Source: Chloroflexota bacterium
GTDB taxonomy: Bacteria; Chloroflexota; UBA6077; CF-72
Assembly (NCBI GenBank): GCA_019239775.1
Contig: JAFAZN010000266.1
Location: forward strand, 1 to 33,334
Direction: 5' to 3'
Length of the DNA stretch: 33,334 nt
This document shows positions 8,490 to 18,090 of this stretch, in pieces. The translations under genes and the position numbers were made by a program. Each line of letters begins with the position of its first letter. The first letter of the stretch is position 1. The notes beneath the pieces were generated by a model, which was not told where the DNA came from, did not search any database, and saw only the letters and a program-made list of their open reading frames with translations.

Positions 8490-9692
8490 ATGCTGGGGGT
8501 GGCTGATTGCCAGGCGCGCCTGGTCTACCGATCCGACTACCAGACATACGACTTCGGTCCTCAGCATCCGCTCCGCCCGGAGCGCATGGGCACCTCACTC
8601 GAGCTGATCGCCGCTCTGGGTCTTGGCCCGCGTTCAGACCAACGACTGGAGCTGCCCGCCGCAAGCATCGACGAGCTCCAGTTCGTGCATCGGCCCCAGT
8701 ACGTGGATGCCGTGCAGCGCCTCGATCATTTCTCTAGTGATCTGCTGATGGCGGCGGAAGCCCGAAGGTGGGGGCTTGGGCCCGGTGACTCACCCGCGTT
8801 CGCGGGCATGCACACGGCGTCGGCCCTGATCGCGGGCGGCACGCTCAACGCGCTGCGAGGCGTGCTGGACCACCAGTACGACCACGCGTTCAATCCGGCC
8901 GGTGGTCTGCACCACGCAATGCCGGAGCGCGCCTCTGGTTTCTGTGTGTACAACGACGCCGCGATCGCTATCGCCGCGGCGCTGCGCGAACGCGAGACGC
9001 GCGTGCTGTACCTGGATTTCGATGCCCACCACGGCGACGGAGTGCAGACCGCTTTCTACGATGACCCACGTGTCCTGACATTCTCGATCCACGAGACGGG
9101 GCGACACTTGTTCCCGGGCACCGGATTCTCTGAGGAATTAGGCGAAGGCATGGGTCGCGGATACAGTTTGAACCTCCCGGTTGAGCCGTTCACTGAAGAC
9201 CAGTCGTGGCTCGAGTGCCTAACGTCGCTGGTGCCGGCTGTGGCCGAAGCGTTCGCGCCGGACGTGATCGTTTCTCAGCACGGCTGTGACTCGCACCGCT
9301 GGGATCCGATTACCCATCTGGGGCTGTCAACGCGCGCGTTTGCGGTCCAAACAAAGCTGGTACACGATCTGGCGCATCGCCTGACCGGTGGGCGTTGGGT
9401 CGCACTCGGTGGCGGCGGCTACGACTGGGTGCGCGTGGTGCCGCGCAGCTGGGCGTTGGTGTGGGCCGAAATGAACCGCTCCGCGTTGCTTGCAAGTGTT
9501 CCTGAAGACTGGAGCGCGCGGTGGACTGAAATCGCTCGCCGTCACGACTTCTGGCCCATGCCAGCATCAATGCTGGACGATACCGATTCCTGGGATGCGA
9601 TCCCACGTCGGGAGGAGATCGAACGCACCAACCGCGCGCGTGCAGAATCGCTGCGCAGGCAAGTGCTGCCGGGGCGGGTTCGGCACGAGTAA
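8490..9692 (+). CDS. Histone-deacetylase-fold amidohydrolase, AcuC-like
   Basis: This 400-residue arginase/deacetylase-fold protein has the full HDAC active site: tandem His H141-H142 (GGLHHAMPERASGFC), zinc ligands D178 and H180 (LDFDAHHGDGVQ) and D267 (QHGCDSHRWDPITHL), and the transition-state Tyr Y311 in LGGGGYDW. The GCDSHxxDP motif matches the AcuC branch better than the acetylpolyamine branch. AcuC deacetylates acetyl-CoA synthetase in Bacillus, but related proteins remove acyl groups from small amines. As the last gene of an importer operon, four bases after the MR/MLE gene, it may instead deacylate an imported substrate. That functional link is inference; the fold and catalytic competence are clear. 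It ends 12 bp from the convergent operon, with no terminator hairpin that I can see between them. Confidence 0.92.
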   Translation: MLGVADCQARLVYRSDYQTYDFGPQHPLRPERMGTSLELIAALGLGPRSDQRLELPAASIDELQFVHRPQYVDAVQRLDHFSSDLLMAAEARRWGLGPGDSPAFAGMHTASALIAGGTLNALRGVLDHQYDHAFNPAGGLHHAMPERASGFCVYNDAAIAIAAALRERETRVLYLDFDAHHGDGVQTAFYDDPRVLTFSIHETGRHLFPGTGFSEELGEGMGRGYSLNLPVEPFTEDQSWLECLTSLVPAVAEAFAPDVIVSQHGCDSHRWDPITHLGLSTRAFAVQTKLVHDLAHRLTGGRWVALGGGGYDWVRVVPRSWALVWAEMNRSALLASVPEDWSARWTEIARRHDFWPMPASMLDDTDSWDAIPRREEIERTNRARAESLRRQVLPGRVRHE

Positions 9693-9704
9693 GAGTTGAC
9701 GATC

Positions 9705-10721
9705 CTACCGTTCGCCGGCGCCGCGGAGGCTCAGCTGTTCGGCAAAGTGACACGCCGCCAGCCGTCCAGGGGCGACTTCGCGCAACTCGGGCGGATCTGT
9801 TTTGCAACGTGCTTGCGCATACGGGCAGCGCGGATGGAAGTGGCAGCCGCTCGGCGGGTTCGCCGGGTCTGGAATTTCGCCTGAGAGCACCACGCGTTTC
9901 GAGCGTTGCGTCGGATCCGGATTCGGCACAGCCGACATCAGCGCCTCCGTGTACGGGTGCATCGGCCGGTGGTACAGCGCTTCGGTGCCGGCCAGCTCCA
10001 CAACTTTGCCGACGTACATCACCGCAACGCGGTCGGCGATGTATTCCACCACGCTCAGATCGTGCGAGATGAACAGGTACGTCAGGTTCATCTGGCGCTT
10101 GAGGCTCTGCAACAACTTCAAGATCTGCGCGCGGACCGAGACGTCGAGCGCCGAAACCGCCTCGTCGGCAACCACCAGGCGTGAATCGAGCACGATGGCT
10201 CGCGCGATGCCAATCCGCTGCCGCTGGCCGCCGCTGAAGGCGTGCGGGTAGCGGCGCATCACCTCCGGCCGCAGTCCGACACGCTCCAGCGTGTGCGCTA
10301 CGCGCTCCTCCAGCACTCGCCCGCTCGCCAATCCATGGATGCGGAGTGGTTCGCCGACGATATCCATCACCGTCATGCGCGGATTCAGCGACGAGAACGG
10401 GTCCTGAAAAATCATTCGCAGCTCGCGGCGGTACGGACGGAGCTCCTTGCGACTGAGCTTGGCCAGGTCCACGCTGGTGTCGTCCGCTCGTCGGTACAGA
10501 ATCTGCCCGTCAGTCGGGGCGTGCGCGCGCACGATGGAGCGTCCCAGCGTGGTCTTGCCTGAACCGCTCTCACCAACGAGGCCCAGGGTTTCACCGGCGT
10601 GCACGCTAAGGTTCACGTCGTCGACCGCCCGCACATGGCCGCGGACTCGCCCGAGCATACCCTGCCGGATGGGAAAGTATTTGCGCAGGTTCTTGAGCTG
10701 AAGGATGCTCTCAGCCGTCAT
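9705..10721 (-). CDS. ABC transporter ATP-binding protein, DppF/OppF type (second importer)
   Basis: The protein is 338 residues from ATG 10721; the frame continues upstream, but this ATG overlaps the preceding stop (ATGA) and gives the family-typical start [20 protein letters not shown]. It has Walker A GESGSGKT, the Q-loop in [13 protein letters not shown], the signature [15 protein letters not shown] and the switch His in ISHDLSV. Walker B reads [12 protein letters not shown]: the catalytic Asp-Glu is intact, but the usual Pro after it is Ala, an uncommon change. The C-terminus has [15 protein letters not shown]. It is the last gene of the minus-strand oligosaccharide operon. Confidence 0.94.
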   Translation of the reverse strand: MTAESILQLKNLRKYFPIRQGMLGRVRGHVRAVDDVNLSVHAGETLGLVGESGSGKTTLGRSIVRAHAPTDGQILYRRADDTSVDLAKLSRKELRPYRRELRMIFQDPFSSLNPRMTVMDIVGEPLRIHGLASGRVLEERVAHTLERVGLRPEVMRRYPHAFSGGQRQRIGIARAIVLDSRLVVADEAVSALDVSVRAQILKLLQSLKRQMNLTYLFISHDLSVVEYIADRVAVMYVGKVVELAGTEALYHRPMHPYTEALMSAVPNPDPTQRSKRVVLSGEIPDPANPPSGCHFHPRCPYAQARCKTDPPELREVAPGRLAACHFAEQLSLRGAGER

Positions 10722-11728
10722 AGCGAATACAGGTGACAGCGAACCGCGCGACCGTCGCCGACTTCGACCAGCTCGGGCCGGAGCGTGTCGCATTTGCCTG
10801 GGATAAACGCGGGGCAGCGCGGATGAAACGGACAGCCCGTCGGACGGTTGTACGGGCTCGGGACCATGCCCTCGATGGGTTCGAGCTCCCATTCCTTGCC
10901 GTGGCCGAGGCGTGGGATCGATCGCAGCAGGGCGCGGGTATAGGGATGGAGCGGGTCGGCAAACAAGTGCTGTACTCCAGCGCGCTCCATCACCTCCCCC
11001 AGGTACATAACGATGACCTCGTCGCAATTCTCGGCAATCACGCCAAGATCGTGCGTGATCAGCAAAACCGACATGCCGAGCTCGCGCTGCAGCTCGCGGA
11101 TCAACTCCATGATCTGCGCCTGCAGGGTCACATCGAGCGCGGTGGTCGGCTCATCGGCGATGAGCAACCGTGGATGTGTGACCAACGCCATCGCGATCAT
11201 TGCTCGCTGGCGCATGCCTCCGGAAAGCTCGAAGGCATAGGCGTCCACGCGTTCCTCCGGTCGCGCGATGCCGACTCTTCGCAACATGTCGATTGCGATG
11301 GAGCGGGCCTCGTGGTTGCCGATGTTCTGGTGAAGTCGGATCGCCTCGACGATCTGAAACCCAATGGTGTGCATCATGCTGAATGACGTCATTGGTTCCT
11401 GAAAGATCATCGAGATATCTTTGCCGCGGATCGCGCGGATAGCTTTGCCGCGCGGGTTGAGACTGGCGATATCGACGGCATTGCCTGATTCCTGACGCAG
11501 CAGGACGCGTCCACCGCTGATCTTGCCGGGCTGGCTGACGACCTGGAGGATGGCGAGCGCCGTCACGGTCTTGCCGGAGCCGCTTTCCCCAACCACGCCA
11601 ACAGTCTGGTTGTGCTTGATGCTGAAGTCGACGCCGTCGACGGCCTTGACGACCCCATCGCGCGTTGGGAACTCCACGTGAAGATCCTGGACCTCGAGCA
11701 AGCAGTCGGACCCGATTGATGTCGTCAT
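10718..11728 (-). CDS. ABC transporter ATP-binding protein, DppD/OppD type (second importer)
   Basis: The protein is 336 residues from ATG 11728, which overlaps the permease stop as ATGA. It has Walker A GESGSGKT, the Q-loop in [12 protein letters not shown], the signature [15 protein letters not shown], Walker [14 protein letters not shown] and the switch His in ITHDLGV. The C-terminal oligo_HPY region carries [16 protein letters not shown]. Pairs with the OppF-type subunit at 9705. The two importers have the same gene types in the same order (permease B, permease C, D-type ATPase, F-type ATPase) but are clearly diverged, so they are old paralogues and not a recent duplication. Confidence 0.95.
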   Translation of the reverse strand: MTTSIGSDCLLEVQDLHVEFPTRDGVVKAVDGVDFSIKHNQTVGVVGESGSGKTVTALAILQVVSQPGKISGGRVLLRQESGNAVDIASLNPRGKAIRAIRGKDISMIFQEPMTSFSMMHTIGFQIVEAIRLHQNIGNHEARSIAIDMLRRVGIARPEERVDAYAFELSGGMRQRAMIAMALVTHPRLLIADEPTTALDVTLQAQIMELIRELQRELGMSVLLITHDLGVIAENCDEVIVMYLGEVMERAGVQHLFADPLHPYTRALLRSIPRLGHGKEWELEPIEGMVPSPYNRPTGCPFHPRCPAFIPGKCDTLRPELVEVGDGRAVRCHLYSL

Positions 11729-12873
11729 GCGTAGGGGTCGGCGGCGTCGCGCAGACCGTCGCCGAGGAAATTGAGCGCCAGGACGGCAACCACGACCGCG
11801 GCGGCAGGCCACAATTGCCATGGCGCCTGAAGGATGCTGCGCACACTCTGCGCTTCTTTGAGCAACGTCCCCCAGCTTACGAGCGGCGGCTGAAGTCCGA
11901 GGCCAAGGAAGGAAAGCGATGTTTCCGAGATGATCATCGCCGGAATGGCCAGGGTGGTCGCCGCGATAATGTGGCTCGCGAACGACGGAGCCATATAGCG
12001 GAGGATGATGCGCATATCGCTGGCGCCGTCAAGCTCGGCAGCGGTGACGAACTCCTCGGTGCGCATCGCCAGAAATCTGCCGCGCACCACGCGAGCGAGC
12101 CCCGTCCATCCGATCAATGAAAGAATGATGGTGATGCCAAAATAGATCCGCAGAGGTGGCCAGTTGGTTGGCAACGCCGCGGCGAGGCCCATCCACAACG
12201 GGATCGTTGGAATCGAGCGGAGAAACTCAATGACGCGCTGAATGACGGTGTCAATCGCACCGCCGTAGTAGCCCGAGATGCCGCCCAATAGAACGCCCAA
12301 TATCAAACTGAGCGTGACCCCTACCAGGCCGATGGACATTGAGATGCGCGTGCCGTAGACGGTCTTGCTAAACATGTCGCCGCCGAGACGATCGGCGCCC
12401 AGGAGATACATCGGTTGGTCGGATTGAACTGGTCCAATCAGATGGCGGTCCCAGGGGATGAAGCCGAGAAGCTGATAACTGGACCCCTGAACGAACAGAC
12501 CTACTGGGACTACCTGCGTTTCATCGACTGTGAAGTTGCGACGGCCCGCCGCCGCATCCACGACGGATTTGTAGCCAAACACGTGCGGCGCAAAGTGGAA
12601 GCCACCTTCGGTACTGAACAGGTGGAGCGGCTGGGGTGGCGCGTACAGATAACGAGCGTTCACGACGTCCGGCGCGTAGGGAGCGATGAATTCGGCAAAT
12701 ATCGCTACCAGATAGATACCAATGACCACGACACCGCTGGCCAGGGCCAGCTTGTGCCGGCTGAAGCGCCACCACATGAGTTGCCACTGCGAGGCGACGT
12801 ACAGCTGCGATTCGCGCTCGACTGGAGGAGACGGCGCAAGCGTTGGCGTCTGGCCTGCGAGAGTGACATCCAT
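11725..12873 (-). CDS. ABC transporter permease, DppC/OppC type, with enlarged periplasmic loop (second importer)
   Basis: This 382-residue permease has its first membrane helix at about 38-60 (LALASGVVVIGIYLVAIFAE). A long periplasmic insert follows (YAPPQPLHLFSTEG to YQLLGFIPWDRHL) that corresponds to the one in the plus-strand permease at 4178. The BPD_transp_1 core has its EAA loop at about 265-290 (MRTEEFVTAAELDGASDMRI). It starts three bases after the stop of the partner permease. The insert is characteristic of the long Opp subfamily that works with about 680-residue binding proteins, and both importers here follow that pairing. Confidence 0.93.
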   Translation of the reverse strand: MDVTLAGQTPTLAPSPPVERESQLYVASQWQLMWWRFSRHKLALASGVVVIGIYLVAIFAEFIAPYAPDVVNARYLYAPPQPLHLFSTEGGFHFAPHVFGYKSVVDAAAGRRNFTVDETQVVPVGLFVQGSSYQLLGFIPWDRHLIGPVQSDQPMYLLGADRLGGDMFSKTVYGTRISMSIGLVGVTLSLILGVLLGGISGYYGGAIDTVIQRVIEFLRSIPTIPLWMGLAAALPTNWPPLRIYFGITIILSLIGWTGLARVVRGRFLAMRTEEFVTAAELDGASDMRIILRYMAPSFASHIIAATTLAIPAMIISETSLSFLGLGLQPPLVSWGTLLKEAQSVRSILQAPWQLWPAAAVVVAVLALNFLGDGLRDAADPYA

Positions 12874-12876
12874 GGG

Positions 12877-13869
12877 TTAATTTGCGCGGCGCATGCGGAT
12901 GCGCGGGTCCAACCACGCGAGGAAGATGTCGGAAAGCAAGGTCCCCACGACCGTCATGACACTGAGAATCAGGATGAAGGAGCCGGCCAGGTACATATCC
13001 TGCGAGAGCAGCGCCGCCAGCAGCATCGGCCCAACCATTGGAAAACTAAGCACGACTGCGACGATCGTCGAATGGGAGACGAGCTCCGGCAGGGTCCAGC
13101 CAAGCGTGCTGACGAACGGGTTGAGCGCGGCGCGCACCGGATAGCGCACCAGTAAGGTCAGCTCCGACTGGCCCTTCACCCGCGCCGTCGTCACATACGG
13201 TTTGTGCAGCTCATCCATCAGGTTGGCGCGCATAACACGAATCAAACTCGCCGTGCCGTAGAGACCGAGTACGACGATCGGCATCCAGACGTGCTGGAGC
13301 AGGTCCGAGACCCGTGCGAGACTCCATGGTGCCGTCTCGAAGGCCGGCGAGAACAGGCCGCCAACACTCATCCCGAAGCGATCGAACGCAATGACCAGCA
13401 GGACCAGCGCCAACAGGAAGCCTGGCACCGCCAGTCCGATGAACCCCACCAGAGTAAACACATAGTCCAGGAGCGAATAGGGGCGGACGGCTGAGTAAAT
13501 GCCAATGGGAAAGGCGATCACCCAGGTGAAGATCAGCGTGATCAATGAGATCGCGACGGTCAACCACACGCGGTCCCATATCAGCGAGGATACCCCCACG
13601 CGATATTCGAATGATTGTCCGAAGTCGCCATGCAGCACGCCAGTGATCCACTTGAAGTACTGGACGTGCCACGGTTCACCGAGACCGTAGGCATTGCGCA
13701 GCGCCTGGATCGTTGCGTCGTCGATCGACTCGCCGCGCGCGGTGATGCTGGCAACGTAACTGGTCAGGAAATCGCCTGGTGGCAGATGGATGATGACGAA
13801 GCTGACGATCGAGATAACAAAGATCGTCGGGATCATCAGCAGCACGCGATAGGCGATGTAGCGCGCCAT
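12877..13869 (-). CDS. ABC transporter permease, DppB/OppB type (second importer)
   Basis: This 330-residue polytopic protein starts MARYIAYRVLLMIPTIFVISIVSFVIIHLPPGDF, almost the same opening as the permease at 3198. It has about six membrane helices and an EAA-type loop at about 218-245 (HKPYVTTARVKGQSELTLLV). It follows the glycosidase gene at 13879 by nine bases and is followed by its partner permease three bases after its TAA. Placing permeases after the hydrolases, rather than directly after the binding protein, is unusual for such operons. Confidence 0.94.
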   Translation of the reverse strand: MARYIAYRVLLMIPTIFVISIVSFVIIHLPPGDFLTSYVASITARGESIDDATIQALRNAYGLGEPWHVQYFKWITGVLHGDFGQSFEYRVGVSSLIWDRVWLTVAISLITLIFTWVIAFPIGIYSAVRPYSLLDYVFTLVGFIGLAVPGFLLALVLLVIAFDRFGMSVGGLFSPAFETAPWSLARVSDLLQHVWMPIVVLGLYGTASLIRVMRANLMDELHKPYVTTARVKGQSELTLLVRYPVRAALNPFVSTLGWTLPELVSHSTIVAVVLSFPMVGPMLLAALLSQDMYLAGSFILILSVMTVVGTLLSDIFLAWLDPRIRMRRAN

Positions 13870-13878
13870 GGCTTCAGG

Positions 13879-15966
13879 TTAGTCCGCGAGGTCGATCGCG
13901 ACCACCTCGTGATCGAGGATGCTGGGAACACGTACCTCCAGCGCGTCGCCGAAATGGCGCACATCAGGCTGGATGCCCGCGCGCAGCAATTGTACTCCCT
14001 CCACCATGCGCTGATCAGGAAGGCGCACACGGACTAACTGCTCGCCGACAGGTATCAACTCGCGCACAGGGCCTTTCATCATCATCGGATTAGTGAGGTT
14101 CACGAGATGAACCGTCAACGACGACTCCTGCTCCCAGACCGTGACATCCAGGACACCGGGGCCGGTGACTGTCGCCGGCTGCTCTTCGTTGGTCGTCCAG
14201 CGGACGGCATTGGAGATCAACCGCCCGTGATCCACACACAACACCTCCCAGAACGTGCGATCGATATCCCACGGGAAATACACGACTCGCCCCTTGCCAT
14301 ATGTGCGCGCGTAGACCTGTGGAATGTCGGAGTCGGGCACGCGCGGCCACACCATTTCCATTGGCAGATCCGGATAAGATTCGATGAGGGTAAGCGGCGG
14401 CGCGGCGTGAGGCCCGTTGTCTTGCACCTCGAGCCGGTGGACCCCGTTGATGATTCGGCCAGCGGACTCCAGGCCCGCAACCAGCGGGTGGAACGTGCGG
14501 GTCGTCGGATCCGGGCGGATAGCCAGATACGAGTTGTGCATTGGACCTTCGGCATCACGAGTGAACGAGGCCCCGAAAACGTCGCCGAGTCCAAAGTCTG
14601 GACGGCGCGTTCCGTCTTCGCGATAAAGCGATGCCTCGAAGGTCGCGACCAGCCCACCGCCGCTCCGCACGAATGCGCGCAGTTGCTCGCACTGCGCGTC
14701 GGACAAGGCGGCGACGTTTGGCAAGATCAGCGTCTTGAACTGACACGTATGCTCGGCGTCGAGCAATCCATCGTGGACCATCTCGAACGGAATTCGCGCC
14801 TCGACCAGGGCGTGATACATGCCCTGCGCGTGGTCTTCGACCGTCTTCTTTGCGTGCGCGCCACCGTAGTTGAACCACGTCTGCTGGGAGTACACCATGC
14901 CGACCCGCGCCAATGGTCGCTTGTTGCGCAGGTACTTTTCCCACGCGTGGTACATCCGATACATGTCTGCCACCGGCTCGAGCCAGCGCGGATCGTAGAT
15001 CATGCCGTTGAACTTGGTGAACCACGGGCGAAGACCGTTCGCCACACCATCCGCGACGAACAGTCTGGTCTCAGCCGGGTTCTGTACTGAGTCCTTCCAG
15101 CGATAGGGCTCTTCGACGCCTACGCTGAAAATGCCGCCGATTGGTTTGCGACCCATCGTCGCACGAAACTCCTTGCCGTTGCGCCCATTCGACCACGCCG
15201 GCATCAGGCCGCGGCGTGCCTGGCGGTCGGCGAACAGAATCTGCGACTTCGCGCCGATGCGCTTCATGTCGAGGAGGCCTTGTGCGCCGCCCGAGTTCGG
15301 GATAAATCGCGCATGCGGAACGATCTCCTGTATGGCGCCATCCCAAACGTCCCAGAGCTGAAAGAGTCTGTCTGCGCGCCACGCATCGTACACTCGTGCG
15401 ATTCCATCGTCGTGGAGTGATCGGCCAGTTGCGTCGCGGAAGTTGCGCTGGCAGTGTGCGCAATAACACATGCCATGCCCACTCCAGCGGTTTGAGAAGA
15501 CTCCGTCCACGGCGTACATGGTCACGATTTCGCGGGTTACGTCCGTCATGAACTCGAAGTTGTAGGGACCGAGTGCGCACGTCACCCACAGCTCGGGATC
15601 AGCCCAATGCCGTACTGGGTGGCCGTCCTTTCCGACCATGATCCAGTCTGGATGCGCCTGAAAGACGTCCTCGTGGACGGCATGCGGATCCGTTCGCGCG
15701 ACCACGTGCATGCCGAGCTCGCGACAACCCTGGTACAGGTCACCGAAGGCGTCCCCATCGCACAGATACTTGCTGCGGTAATGCAGCGGAATCTGCGTTG
15801 GGTAGTACGCAACGCAGCCACCGGCGCTCAGGCAAGCGGCGTCGCAATGCGCCCGTTTGAAGTAGTCCAGCCAGAAGGCGACGTCGTATTGTTGCGGATC
15901 GTTCTCGACGAGCGTGAGCTGAGCCCAGCGCATCGGCTGGTCGAACCATGGCTCAGCGGTCGTCAT
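13879..15966 (-). CDS. Putative glycoside hydrolase, GHL6/beta-galactosidase-like TIM barrel with GH42-type middle domain
   Basis: This 695-residue protein has no signal peptide, so it is cytoplasmic. Residues 1-350 look like the TIM barrel of the hypothetical glycosyl hydrolase 6 group (FWLDYFKRAHCDAACLSAGG at the start, then DGVFSNRW at about 154-161, where related enzymes carry a catalytic or substrate-binding Asp). A Cys cluster, C167-x-C169-x-x-C172 (CYCAHCQRNF), could bind zinc as in GH42. Residues of about 385-600 (RVGMVYSQQTWF..., then KTLILPNVAALSDAQCEQLRAFVRSGG) match the class-I-glutaminase-like trimerisation domain of GH42 enzymes. It lies directly after the GH42 gene and overlaps it as ATGA, so the two probably act on the same imported oligosaccharide. 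Linkage specificity is unknown. Confidence 0.72.
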   Translation of the reverse strand: MTTAEPWFDQPMRWAQLTLVENDPQQYDVAFWLDYFKRAHCDAACLSAGGCVAYYPTQIPLHYRSKYLCDGDAFGDLYQGCRELGMHVVARTDPHAVHEDVFQAHPDWIMVGKDGHPVRHWADPELWVTCALGPYNFEFMTDVTREIVTMYAVDGVFSNRWSGHGMCYCAHCQRNFRDATGRSLHDDGIARVYDAWRADRLFQLWDVWDGAIQEIVPHARFIPNSGGAQGLLDMKRIGAKSQILFADRQARRGLMPAWSNGRNGKEFRATMGRKPIGGIFSVGVEEPYRWKDSVQNPAETRLFVADGVANGLRPWFTKFNGMIYDPRWLEPVADMYRMYHAWEKYLRNKRPLARVGMVYSQQTWFNYGGAHAKKTVEDHAQGMYHALVEARIPFEMVHDGLLDAEHTCQFKTLILPNVAALSDAQCEQLRAFVRSGGGLVATFEASLYREDGTRRPDFGLGDVFGASFTRDAEGPMHNSYLAIRPDPTTRTFHPLVAGLESAGRIINGVHRLEVQDNGPHAAPPLTLIESYPDLPMEMVWPRVPDSDIPQVYARTYGKGRVVYFPWDIDRTFWEVLCVDHGRLISNAVRWTTNEEQPATVTGPGVLDVTVWEQESSLTVHLVNLTNPMMMKGPVRELIPVGEQLVRVRLPDQRMVEGVQLLRAGIQPDVRHFGDALEVRVPSILDHEVVAIDLAD

Positions 15967-18068
15967 TTGACCAATTCCAGGACAGTGACATCACGCGCAG
16001 GTGCGGTAAGCGTAACGCTCCGGTCGACGCATTCTGCCTCCGCACCCCATAACGTGCGCGCCGAGGTGAACTCACCAACGCATTCGCGCACCTCCAATCG
16101 CACAGGAACCGGCTGGCGTGTGGGATTGGCAACCCACAGATACAAGCCACCTGCGCCTGAATGCAGACGCGCTTTGATGCGAGCATCATTGGAGGAAACG
16201 GCTGGTTTGCCGTCGAGCAAACTTGCGAAAAAGCTCGCAGTTTCGTTGTCGGCGTGTGCGGCGTAGCCAGCTCCGGGCATGGTGCCGATCAGCAGCGTGC
16301 GCCCTTGTCCAGCTTGATGAGCGACCGCTGCGATGCGACCATCCTGGTACGTACCCACGGCGGTGCCGGTTGTCGGCGTGTACGCCTGGAGAAATACTCC
16401 ACCAGAAACCGTCTGTTGGTTGACCGTGAAGCGAAGATCGCTCAGCAAGTCGGGTGTGAATTCGACGTATTCTTCCGCCGCGCCGAACAGCTCATCCAGA
16501 CCATTCGCCGGCTGTCGGACACCCACACGGCCGAGATCACCGAAGTAGGCGGGACACCCCTCCGAGATGAGTGTGCCGCCGGCGGTAACCCAATTGCGGA
16601 GCTTCTCTACGCTGCGACTCGTCAGCATGATGGGCATCGCAAGGTACAGCAGTTTGTACCGATCGATGTCGTCGATATGCACCCAGTCGGCCTGGATGTT
16701 GTTGGCCCAGAACGCCCGATACGCGCCTTGCATCGAGTTCGTGTACGCCGTTGGCGACGTCCAGACACCGGAGGGCGCCGGCTGTTGGAGGAACGTCAAT
16801 CGCTCGGCCTCGGGGACGTACACGATGCCAATATCACCCTGCACCGGACGCGATGACCAGAGTCGGGCCTGCTCCGGGGCGGTGGCCCATTTGCCGATTT
16901 TCGAGACGATTTCGGATCGAGGCGTGCGCGAGCCATCCAGCGCGTATGGCCCGAAGGCTCCAAAAAGTGATCCGTTGAGGAGCGGTCGCCAGCGCAAATA
17001 GAGCATGCCGCTTGCTCCACCCATGAAGCTCACCAGGCTCCAGTAGCGGATGTCTTCGGGCGAGGCGATACGTCCTTCGTCCCGCGGTTTGCCGGTTACC
17101 TGCGGAGCCAGCCACAACGGCCCACCGTAGGCTTCCGCGTGCCAGAACGGCTTGCCGCGGCTAGCTGCGCGGATCAGATCGAATGCCTGCATCTGCTTCC
17201 AGGGCTCGTCGCCATGCCGCGACGAACCCCAGGTCACACCGTAACTCTCCACTTCGGCCGCGGCGCGCCAATCGTCCGCGGAATTCGCGGGCATCGAGCT
17301 CAATGTCGTGGCCAGTCCATGCGCGGTGATGACGCAGTCCGGATCCATACTCCGGATGGTGTTGACCCGCCAGCGCATCAATTCGTGTGCGCGATCCGCG
17401 CGGAATTCCAGCCAGTCCAGTGAATCCGCGTAGGGGCCGTGCGTGTGTGGTGGCGTCACGTTATCCCACGTGCCGAAACTGTGGCGACCCCAGGCGCGGC
17501 CGAGCGCCTTCAGATCGCCATATTTGGTTTGCAACCACGCCCGGAACGTGCTGATGGATGCTGGGCAATAGCAGAAGTTCGGATTTGCGTTGGACTCATT
17601 CCACACGTCGTAGCCGGCCAACGCCGCATGGCCCTTGTAGCGGCGTGCAAGGACGCGCAGGAAGTTTTCAGCACAGGCGCGCCAGTCGCCGTTGTCCAGA
17701 CACAGACCTGGAAAGCCACCGGTCACCGAGGATCCGCTCATATGGCTGTGCCGCGGATTGCCATGCTCATCCTGGAATCTTGCATGGCGATATTCAGTGA
17801 AGCCCCATTCGGGCGCGGCCGTAATGAACTCGGCGACGATCGTTTTCATCCCGTTTTTGGCTGCCATCTCCAGCTGGGCGTCGTAGTCCGCCCAGTCGAA
17901 CTCGCCTGGTGCGACCTCGATAGCCGACCACAGAAACCAGTGGCGGAAGACGTTCATGCCGTCTTCACTGGCGGTCTGGTAGTCGCGCGCCCAGTCCTCG
18001 GGCGGGGGGTTGGATTTCCGGAAATACACGGCGCCGTACGGAAACGACGGCAAGTTGTCAGCTGGCAA
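15963..18068 (-). CDS. Beta-galactosidase-like glycoside hydrolase, GH42
   Basis: This 701-residue protein without signal peptide has the GH42 order: TIM barrel (about 10-390), a trimerisation domain (about 410-610, with YLAMPIMLTSRSVEKLRNWVTAGGTL) and a small C-terminal beta domain. Catalytic candidates are E158 (acid/base, in YDVWNESN) and E312 (nucleophile, in FWHAEAYGG). The metal-site cysteines are partly present: C165 and C167 in NFCYCPAS, with Ser where a third Cys is common. GH42 enzymes release terminal beta-galactose (some alpha-L-arabinose) from oligosaccharides. The start is TTG 18068, with AGAGGAA about 12 bases upstream; no ATG is suitable. It lies 42 bp behind the binding-protein gene. 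Confidence 0.88.
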   Translation of the reverse strand: MPADNLPSFPYGAVYFRKSNPPPEDWARDYQTASEDGMNVFRHWFLWSAIEVAPGEFDWADYDAQLEMAAKNGMKTIVAEFITAAPEWGFTEYRHARFQDEHGNPRHSHMSGSSVTGGFPGLCLDNGDWRACAENFLRVLARRYKGHAALAGYDVWNESNANPNFCYCPASISTFRAWLQTKYGDLKALGRAWGRHSFGTWDNVTPPHTHGPYADSLDWLEFRADRAHELMRWRVNTIRSMDPDCVITAHGLATTLSSMPANSADDWRAAAEVESYGVTWGSSRHGDEPWKQMQAFDLIRAASRGKPFWHAEAYGGPLWLAPQVTGKPRDEGRIASPEDIRYWSLVSFMGGASGMLYLRWRPLLNGSLFGAFGPYALDGSRTPRSEIVSKIGKWATAPEQARLWSSRPVQGDIGIVYVPEAERLTFLQQPAPSGVWTSPTAYTNSMQGAYRAFWANNIQADWVHIDDIDRYKLLYLAMPIMLTSRSVEKLRNWVTAGGTLISEGCPAYFGDLGRVGVRQPANGLDELFGAAEEYVEFTPDLLSDLRFTVNQQTVSGGVFLQAYTPTTGTAVGTYQDGRIAAVAHQAGQGRTLLIGTMPGAGYAAHADNETASFFASLLDGKPAVSSNDARIKARLHSGAGGLYLWVANPTRQPVPVRLEVRECVGEFTSARTLWGAEAECVDRSVTLTAPARDVTVLELVK

Positions 18069-18090
18069 GCGAACTTCAGTTCCTCTCGAT

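Noticed and set aside
9693-9704. Terminator between the two convergent operons
   Set aside because: Only 12 bp separate the stops, and I found no convincing stem with a T-tract around them.
10721-11027. Upstream extension of the OppF-type ATPase frame
   Set aside because: The extra residues have no family similarity, and ATG 10721 makes the ATGA overlap seen throughout the operon.
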